A stretch of DNA of 64,000 bases, taken from assembly GCF_001591505.1 (NCBI RefSeq), contig NZ_BCVA01000001.1, positions 248,001-312,000 of the forward strand, in the 5' to 3' direction. Of the stretch, positions 57,514 to 64,000 are shown piece after piece. The stretch is from Neobacillus niacini NBRC 15566 (lineage in GTDB: Bacteria > Bacillota > Bacilli > Bacillales > Cytobacillaceae). The notes under the pieces are model-generated. The model ran no database searches and was not told the DNA's origin. It was given only the letters and a program-made list of their open reading frames with translations. A program made the position numbers and the translations under genes. The number at the start of each line of letters is the position of its first letter. Within the stretch, counting starts at the first letter, position 1.

Positions 57514-58641
57514 TTATTCGCCCTTAAAGGCTCGTTTTACTTTTGAGAAGAAGCCCTCTTCATGTTCACCTATTGGCGAGTTTCCACTAAGATCCGCAAA
57601 CTCACGAAGAAGCTGCTTTTGTTTATCCGTTAATTTTGTAGGAGTAATAATGCGAACGATTATATGCTGATCCCCTACTCCATAACCACGAACATTAGGA
57701 ATCCCTTTTCCTTTAAGTCGGAATTTCGTTCCAGTTTGAGTTCCGGCTGGAACCTTAAGTTTTACCTTACCATGTAAGGTAGGGACTTCAATATCATCCC
57801 CAAGCGAAGCTTGAACAAAAGTGATAGGCATTTCACAATAAACATCATCGCCATCTCTCTCAAAAAACTCGTGTTCTCGTACGTGGAAAACAATATATAA
57901 ATCTCCAGAAGGGCCTCCGTTAATACCGCCCTCACCTTGTCCTGAGATTCTTAATTGTTGACCATCATCAATACCTGCAGGGATTTTAACATGAATCTTC
58001 TTCCGCTTTTTCACTTTACCAGTTCCGCCGCAGGTTGAACATTTATGTTTAATCTCTTTACCTGTACCGTTACAATGATGACAAGTACGGCGATTAACCA
58101 CTCTGCCAAATGGTGTATTTTGCTCTATATTTAACTGTCCTGTTCCATGACAGTGTTGACAGGTTTCTGGCTTTGTTCCTTTTTTAGCACCAGAACCGTC
58201 ACATGTACCACAGGTTTCTTCACGAGGAATTTCAATATCTGTTTCTTTTCCGAAAGCCGCTTCTTCAAAAGAAATAGTCATTGTATATTGCAGGTCTGCA
58301 CCTTGTCTTGGGGCATTTGGATCACGTCTGCGCGAACCACCGCCGCCAAAAAAGGTATTAAATATATCTTCAAAGCCACCGAAACCACCGCCGAAATCAC
58401 CGCCGCCGCCAAAGCCTTGATTTGGATCAGTATGACCAAATTGATCATAATGCGCCTTTTTCTGATCATCGCTTAGAACCTCATAAGCTTCAGCGATTTC
58501 TTTAAATTTATCTGCAGCATCAGGCTCTTTGTTAATATCTGGATGATATTGTTTTGAGAGCTTCCGATATGCTTTTTTTATTTCATCCTTAGAAGCGCTT
58601 TTACTAACACCAAGCACCTCATAGTAATCTCGTTTACTCAT
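57514..58641 (-). CDS. dnaJ: molecular chaperone DnaJ
   Basis: The Hsp40 partner that stimulates DnaK ATPase and delivers substrate. From ATG 58641 it has 375 residues: J domain with H-P-D (about 31-33), Gly/Phe-rich linker (about 70-110), four zinc repeats [24 protein letters not shown] and CSTCGGTG, then the substrate domain. The short frame extension above ATG is not used. Separated from dnaK by 121 nt containing a stable hairpin (58706-58741). Confidence 0.97.
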   Translation of the reverse strand: MSKRDYYEVLGVSKSASKDEIKKAYRKLSKQYHPDINKEPDAADKFKEIAEAYEVLSDDQKKAHYDQFGHTDPNQGFGGGGDFGGGFGGFEDIFNTFFGGGGSRRRDPNAPRQGADLQYTMTISFEEAAFGKETDIEIPREETCGTCDGSGAKKGTKPETCQHCHGTGQLNIEQNTPFGRVVNRRTCHHCNGTGKEIKHKCSTCGGTGKVKKRKKIHVKIPAGIDDGQQLRISGQGEGGINGGPSGDLYIVFHVREHEFFERDGDDVYCEMPITFVQASLGDDIEVPTLHGKVKLKVPAGTQTGTKFRLKGKGIPNVRGYGVGDQHIIVRIITPTKLTDKQKQLLREFADLSGNSPIGEHEEGFFSKVKRAFKGE

Positions 58642-58705
58642 GATTACCACTCCCGAATCTGTCACATAAAGATTATTCTAACACAATAAAAACATAAATT
58701 ACAAA

Positions 58706-58741
58706 GAAAAAGCCAAAGCCGATGCTGACTTTGACTTTTTC
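58706..58741. promoter_or_regulatory. long hairpin between dnaK and dnaJ
   Basis: A 15-bp stem (58706-58720 with 58727-58741) with a 6-nt loop, perfect in minus-strand RNA if G-U pairs are allowed. Its second arm ends in TTTTTC, like a partial terminator or a message-stability element. Confidence 0.7.
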
Positions 58742-58762
58742 ATTGGTTCGTTAATCGAAATT

Positions 58763-60607
<1,845 letters not shown>

Positions 60608-60627
60608 CTAAATATAATATGTAGGTC

Positions 60628-61215
60628 TTACTGGTTTACCTTAACCATTGATGGGCGGATCAAACGATCCTTTAAGATGTACCCTTTTTGGAATTCATCA
60701 GTCACAATATTTGAACCAAAATCTTCATCTTCTCCTTGCATAACGGCTTGATGGAAATTCGGATCAAATTCTTTACCAACAGCTTCAATTGCCTCGACAC
60801 CCTCTTTTTTCAAGGCCTCCACTAAACTTCGATATACCATTTCCATACCTTGAAGCAACGTTTTGGTCTGCTCGTTATCAGCTTCAACTTTTAAACCTCT
60901 CTCAAAGTTATCTAAAACCGGGAGCAAATCAGTGACCAATTTTTGTGCTCTATATTTTTCACCTGCCTCGATATCTAATCGAGTACGACGGCGGAAGTTA
61001 TCAAAATCTGCTTGAAGACGCAAATAACGATTATCTGCTTCTTCTAATTTACTAGTGAGGTTTTGAATCTCAGCAGCATAGTCTATATCGATTGAATCTT
61101 CTTTGGTTTCTTCTCCAGCAAAAACTGTTTCAACTTCCTCATTGGTAAGTTCAACTTGTTCACTGTTTTCAAATTCAACTTCTTCATTAACTGTGTTGTT
61201 CTTTTCGTTTGTCAA
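60628..61215 (-). CDS. grpE: nucleotide exchange factor GrpE
   Basis: Releases ADP from DnaK. TTG 61215 follows AAGGAGGTGAG at ideal spacing and is preferred over the unsupported ATG at 61269; it gives 195 residues. An acidic, disordered N terminus (about 1-50) is followed by a long coiled coil (about 50-105: [29 protein letters not shown], split here by heptads) and a beta-domain with the signature DPNFHQAV. Separated from hrcA by 207 nt holding a tandem repeat. Confidence 0.96.
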   Translation of the reverse strand: MTNEKNNTVNEEVEFENSEQVELTNEEVETVFAGEETKEDSIDIDYAAEIQNLTSKLEEADNRYLRLQADFDNFRRRTRLDIEAGEKYRAQKLVTDLLPVLDNFERGLKVEADNEQTKTLLQGMEMVYRSLVEALKKEGVEAIEAVGKEFDPNFHQAVMQGEDEDFGSNIVTDEFQKGYILKDRLIRPSMVKVNQ

Positions 61216-61313
61216 CTTACTCACCTCCTTAAAGGTTGTTAAACATTTATAGTAATTGTTTAATTTCATGAAAAGGTGGGTGAAAACAAATCATTTCACC
61301 CTCAGTGAAAAAG

Positions 61314-61396
61314 AGTATTTTACTTAGGTGTAATACGCAGTATTTTACCTAAGTGTAATACGCAGTATTTTACCTAAGTGTAATACGCAGTATTAC
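61314..61396. repeat. 25-nt tandem repeat between hrcA and grpE
   Basis: Three adjacent copies at 61314-61338, 61339-61363 and 61364-61388, unit AGTATTTTACCTAAGTG + TAATACGC, then a truncated copy AGTATTACACC. Copy 1 differs by two substitutions (CTTAGG for CCTAAG order); copies 2 and 3 are identical. Each unit has self-complementary parts (GTATT/AATAC and TTAC/GTAA). The repeat lies inside the transcribed heat-shock operon. Confidence 0.92.
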
Positions 61397-61422
61397 ACCC
61401 TTACTCAATATTTCCACTGCTA

Positions 61423-62451
61423 TTATTTTTGATACAGGTTTGTTAATACTGAGGTTAAATCATTACTTAAAAACTGCAGTAAGCTTATGACACGTGAGTA
61501 CTCCATTCTCGTTGGTCCAAGAATCGCAATGGTGCCCAAACTCTCCGCACCAACAGAATAGGTTGCGGTAATAAGACTGCAATTTTCCATTGCACTGTTG
61601 TTGTTTTCCCTGCCGATTTTTACATGGATACCAGCAGAGTCATTTTTGATTAACGGATAGATCCACTCTTCGTGATCAATCATTTGCAGAAGAGTACGTA
61701 TTTTACTGATATCATGAAATTCGGGCTGGCTTAACATATTTGTCTTTCCACCGAAGAAGAGTTTTTCATTAACCGGCATTTTAAGTGAATCGGCAATGGT
61801 GTGCAGCATTAAATCGTAATTCCGAATATGCTGCCTCAGCAGGGTTGCTACTTCCTTATAAATTTTATCGTTTAAATCCTCAAGAGCTACCCCTGTTAAC
61901 CGTTCATTTAATATGTTTACTGTTTTTTCCAAATCACTTGCATCAACGGAAGGAGGCAAATAAAATGTCCGATTTTCAACATGTCCTGAATCCGTAACAA
62001 AGATAGCTACAGCTGATTCCTTATTTAAAGGAATAATTTGTATTCTTTTAAGTTTATTAAAGCTTGCAGCTGGACCTAAAACGATTGAAGTATAATTGGT
62101 AAGCTCAGATAAAATCTTTGCTGACTTTTGTATGATTTTCTCGAATTCAAAAATCTTTTCCGCAAAGATCGATTGAATAATCGAAATATCCTGCTTATTT
62201 AAGACTTGAGGCGACAGTAAATGGTCTACATAGTACCGATAGCCTTTTTCAGAAGGAACACGACCTGAAGAAGTATGAGTTTTTTCTATATAGCCTAATT
62301 CCTCAAGGTCAGCCATTTCATTCCGAATGGTTGCTGAACTAAATGAAATTTCTTCTTTTTTAGACAAACTCCTTGAGCCGACAGGTTGTGCAGACCGAAT
62401 AAAATCATCAACAATAACCTGAAGAATCAATAATTGACGATCTGTTAACAC
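61423..62451 (-). CDS. hrcA: heat-inducible transcription repressor HrcA
   Basis: Repressor of class I heat-shock genes, binding CIRCE and tuned by GroEL. The 342-residue protein has the N-terminal winged HTH ([36 protein letters not shown]) and a GAF-like dimerisation domain. It is the first gene of the operon, so it controls itself. Length is normal. Confidence 0.97.
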   Translation of the reverse strand: MLTDRQLLILQVIVDDFIRSAQPVGSRSLSKKEEISFSSATIRNEMADLEELGYIEKTHTSSGRVPSEKGYRYYVDHLLSPQVLNKQDISIIQSIFAEKIFEFEKIIQKSAKILSELTNYTSIVLGPAASFNKLKRIQIIPLNKESAVAIFVTDSGHVENRTFYLPPSVDASDLEKTVNILNERLTGVALEDLNDKIYKEVATLLRQHIRNYDLMLHTIADSLKMPVNEKLFFGGKTNMLSQPEFHDISKIRTLLQMIDHEEWIYPLIKNDSAGIHVKIGRENNNSAMENCSLITATYSVGAESLGTIAILGPTRMEYSRVISLLQFLSNDLTSVLTNLYQK

Positions 62452-62466
62452 CTTTCATCACCTCTG

Positions 62467-62493
62467 TTAGCACTCATTGAAGTCGAGTGCTAA
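62467..62493 (-). promoter_or_regulatory. CIRCE operator of the hrcA-grpE-dnaK-dnaJ operon
   Basis: A perfect TTAGCACTC-N9-GAGTGCTAA inverted repeat, 16-42 bases upstream of the hrcA start. Confidence 0.98.
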
Positions 62494-62505
62494 TTCTATT
62501 AATAA

Positions 62506-62533
62506 ATTATCAAAAAAAGGGGGAGGGTGTCAA
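62506..62533 (-). promoter_or_regulatory. sigma-A promoter of the heat-shock operon
   Basis: On the minus strand TTGACA (62533-62528) and GATAAT (62511-62506) are 16 bp apart; CIRCE lies just downstream around the start point. Confidence 0.75.
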
Positions 62534-62575
62534 TCATTTGCTATCAAGAAAATACAAAAGCGCCTTTTTAAAATC

Positions 62576-63718
62576 TTACTTTATGACACCTAAAAATGAT
62601 TGAAAAACTTCATTTCCTAGCAGCCGCCCTGTTTTAGTTAAATATATATTATCTTTTTTTACTTCGATCCATTTTTTGGCAATTAAATCAGAGATCTCAT
62701 TTTCAAAAATTTGAAGTGGGTCCATATCAAACTTTTCGATAAAATGGGATATAGACACACCATCTGTTTTTCGCAGACCTAAAAACATTTCTTCTTCTAT
62801 TTGTTCTGCTTTTGAAGTTTGGTGTTCTTGAAAAATAGGGAGATTTCCGTCAGCAATTTGTTCCATATATTTTTTTAATGGTCCTGCATTCGATCGTCTC
62901 CAGCCATTCACATAACTGTGTGCTCCTGCACCGAATCCATAATAAAAATCGTTTTTCCAGTATGTTAGATTATGTTTGCTTTCATAGCCAGGCTTTGAAA
63001 AATTACTAATTTCATACTGGCTAAATCCATACTGTTCCATTTGTTCCATTAGCAGTTTATACATCTCCGCTTCCGCGTCTTCTCCCGGTGTAGGAAGTTT
63101 CCCTTTTTGCATAAGATTGTAAAAAACGGTTTTTGGTTCAATAATTAACGAGTACGCCGAATAATGTTGAATGTCCAGTGAAAAAGCCTCAATCAATGAA
63201 TCTTTAAAATCTGTTATGGTTTGGGTCGGCAGACTGAAGATTAAATCAATGCTAATATTTTTGAAGCCAATAGACTTTGCATTCTCTACAGTCTGGTAAA
63301 CATCCTCGGCACGATGGACACGACCAATACTCTTTAATAGTTCATCATTAAAGGTTTGAACACCAAGACTGAGTCGGTTTACACCTGCATTCCTTAATAT
63401 TTGTAATTTTTCCTTGCTTAAATCTCCTGGATTCGCTTCAAAAGTAAATTCAAGTTGTTTACTCATCGGTAAGTTTCTGCTAATACTGTCACAAAATTTC
63501 TCAAGCTGCTTCGCATTTAAGGAGGTCGGTGTACCGCCACCCACAAATATGGTATCCAGTTGATCTGTTGGATATTTTTGTAAAGTAAGTATCATTTCCT
63601 GCTCAAGTGCCTCTAAATATTGATCTACCGGCTGCCCTTTTAGGAAAACTTTATTAAAATCACAGTAATGGCAAATATGTTCACAAAAGGGGATATGGAG
63701 ATAGGCAGCTTTAATCAT
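62576..63718 (-). CDS. hemW: radical SAM heme chaperone HemW
   Basis: A 380-residue HemN-like protein. The radical-SAM cysteines are C12, C16 and C19 (PFCEHICHYCDF), followed by VGGGTPTSL and a C-terminal HemN-type domain. HemW-type proteins bind and insert heme and lack coproporphyrinogen oxidase activity; the short length and the CDF after the third Cys fit HemW rather than HemN. It is 91 nt downstream of lepA and 124 nt upstream of hrcA. Confidence 0.93.
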   Translation of the reverse strand: MIKAAYLHIPFCEHICHYCDFNKVFLKGQPVDQYLEALEQEMILTLQKYPTDQLDTIFVGGGTPTSLNAKQLEKFCDSISRNLPMSKQLEFTFEANPGDLSKEKLQILRNAGVNRLSLGVQTFNDELLKSIGRVHRAEDVYQTVENAKSIGFKNISIDLIFSLPTQTITDFKDSLIEAFSLDIQHYSAYSLIIEPKTVFYNLMQKGKLPTPGEDAEAEMYKLLMEQMEQYGFSQYEISNFSKPGYESKHNLTYWKNDFYYGFGAGAHSYVNGWRRSNAGPLKKYMEQIADGNLPIFQEHQTSKAEQIEEEMFLGLRKTDGVSISHFIEKFDMDPLQIFENEISDLIAKKWIEVKKDNIYLTKTGRLLGNEVFQSFLGVIK

Positions 63719-63809
63719 ACTTTCACCTTCTATTCGGTTAGTCTCTTGAAAGAAAAAGAGGCTGGATTTTGCCTATTAATAAGACTTGTCCTAACCTCCC
63801 GTTTCGTTT

Positions 63810-64000
63810 TTATTTTTTTGTATTGTTATCATCCATTTTAAGGACAGCCATGAAGGCTTCTTGTGGGACTTCAACAGAACCAACCTGTTTCATCCGCTTT
63901 TTACCTTCTTTTTGTTTCTCGAGCAGCTTTCGTTTACGAGAGATATCTCCCCCATAACATTTAGCCAATACGTTTTTACCCATGGATTTAATGGTTGAAC
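63810..64000 (-). CDS. lepA: elongation factor 4 LepA (C-terminal end only; cut by window edge)
   Basis: The last 62 residues of LepA, with the diagnostic C-terminal block [18 protein letters not shown] and the end [17 protein letters not shown]. The full GTPase, which back-translocates or assists ribosomes, extends beyond base 64000. The stop is TAA at 63812-63810. Order lepA-hemW-hrcA is the Bacillus standard. Confidence 0.95.
   Translation of the reverse strand, partial: STIKSMGKNVLAKCYGGDISRKRKLLEKQKEGKKRMKQVGSVEVPQEAFMAVLKMDDNNTKK

Overview
The window is about 64 kb of low-GC Gram-positive chromosome. Gene content and order match the Bacillus subtilis yqgT-to-lepA segment closely: glcK-yqgQ-gluP, pst operon, pbpA, sodA, ispG, nfo-cshB, ispH, trmK, rpoD-dnaG, ccpN, recO-era, ybeY, phoH, yqfC-yqfD, floA, rpsU, mtaB-rsmE-prmA-dnaJ-dnaK-grpE-hrcA-hemW-lepA. 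The sporulation genes yqfC and yqfD, the CIRCE/HrcA system, a T-box leader and AGGAGG ribosome binding sites point to an endospore-forming Bacillaceae member outside the B. subtilis group, possibly Neobacillus-like (inference). No rRNA, tRNA, prophage, IS element or CRISPR array was seen. Most of the window is core genome, read mainly on the minus strand.

Layout. 1-9.5 kb: a cell-wall peptidase cut by the window edge, glucokinase, an orphan membrane-anchored protein, rhomboid protease, L-lactate dehydrogenase with a Rex-like operator, a DUF92 protein, 5-formyl-THF cyclo-ligase, L33, and a glycosyltransferase paired with a DUF4912 protein. 9.7-14.3 kb: a pstSCAB-phoU phosphate operon behind an 11-bp-periodic Pho box. 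14.3-23.4 kb: PBP2-type transpeptidase, MFS protein, Mn-SOD, an Fe-S-type Fnr regulator, small membrane proteins and ispG. 23.4-29.7 kb: a nucleotidase, a zurA-zurM-zur zinc operon, endonuclease IV, CshB helicase and yqfQ. 29.8-41.7 kb: ispH, Nif3/YqfO, TrmK, cytochrome c550, the sigma-A/primase operon, a decayed yqxD, PpsR, CcpN, a single-chain glycyl-tRNA synthetase under T-box control, and RecO. 41.7-52.1 kb: yqzL-era-cdd-dgkA-ybeY-yqfF-phoH-yqfD-yqfC, then yqfB-floA-nfeD and yqeY-rpsU. 52.3-64 kb: a Na/Pi cotransporter-type protein, deoC, mtaB-rsmE-prmA, the heat-shock operon, hemW and the end of lepA.

The genes form several working groups: phosphate uptake (pst-phoU); isoprenoid synthesis (ispG, ispH); oxygen/redox response (fnr, sodA, ldh, cccA); zinc homeostasis (zurAM-zur); tRNA and ribosome modification or assembly (trmK, mtaB, rsmE, prmA, era, ybeY); and the replication/transcription core (dnaG, rpoD).

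The most unusual content is non-coding. Two arrays of short palindromes (about 30.87-31.31 kb and 53.32-53.53 kb) share a 52-53 nt period and TGTCC...GGACA ends, although their inner sequences differ. A third, single folded repeat lies at 22.65-22.78 kb. All three occupy gaps between convergently transcribed genes, and every convergent gap wider than 100 nt in the window holds one. The second array is bracketed by two identical 20-nt terminator palindromes, as if it had been inserted into one bidirectional terminator. A 25-nt tandem repeat separates hrcA from grpE.
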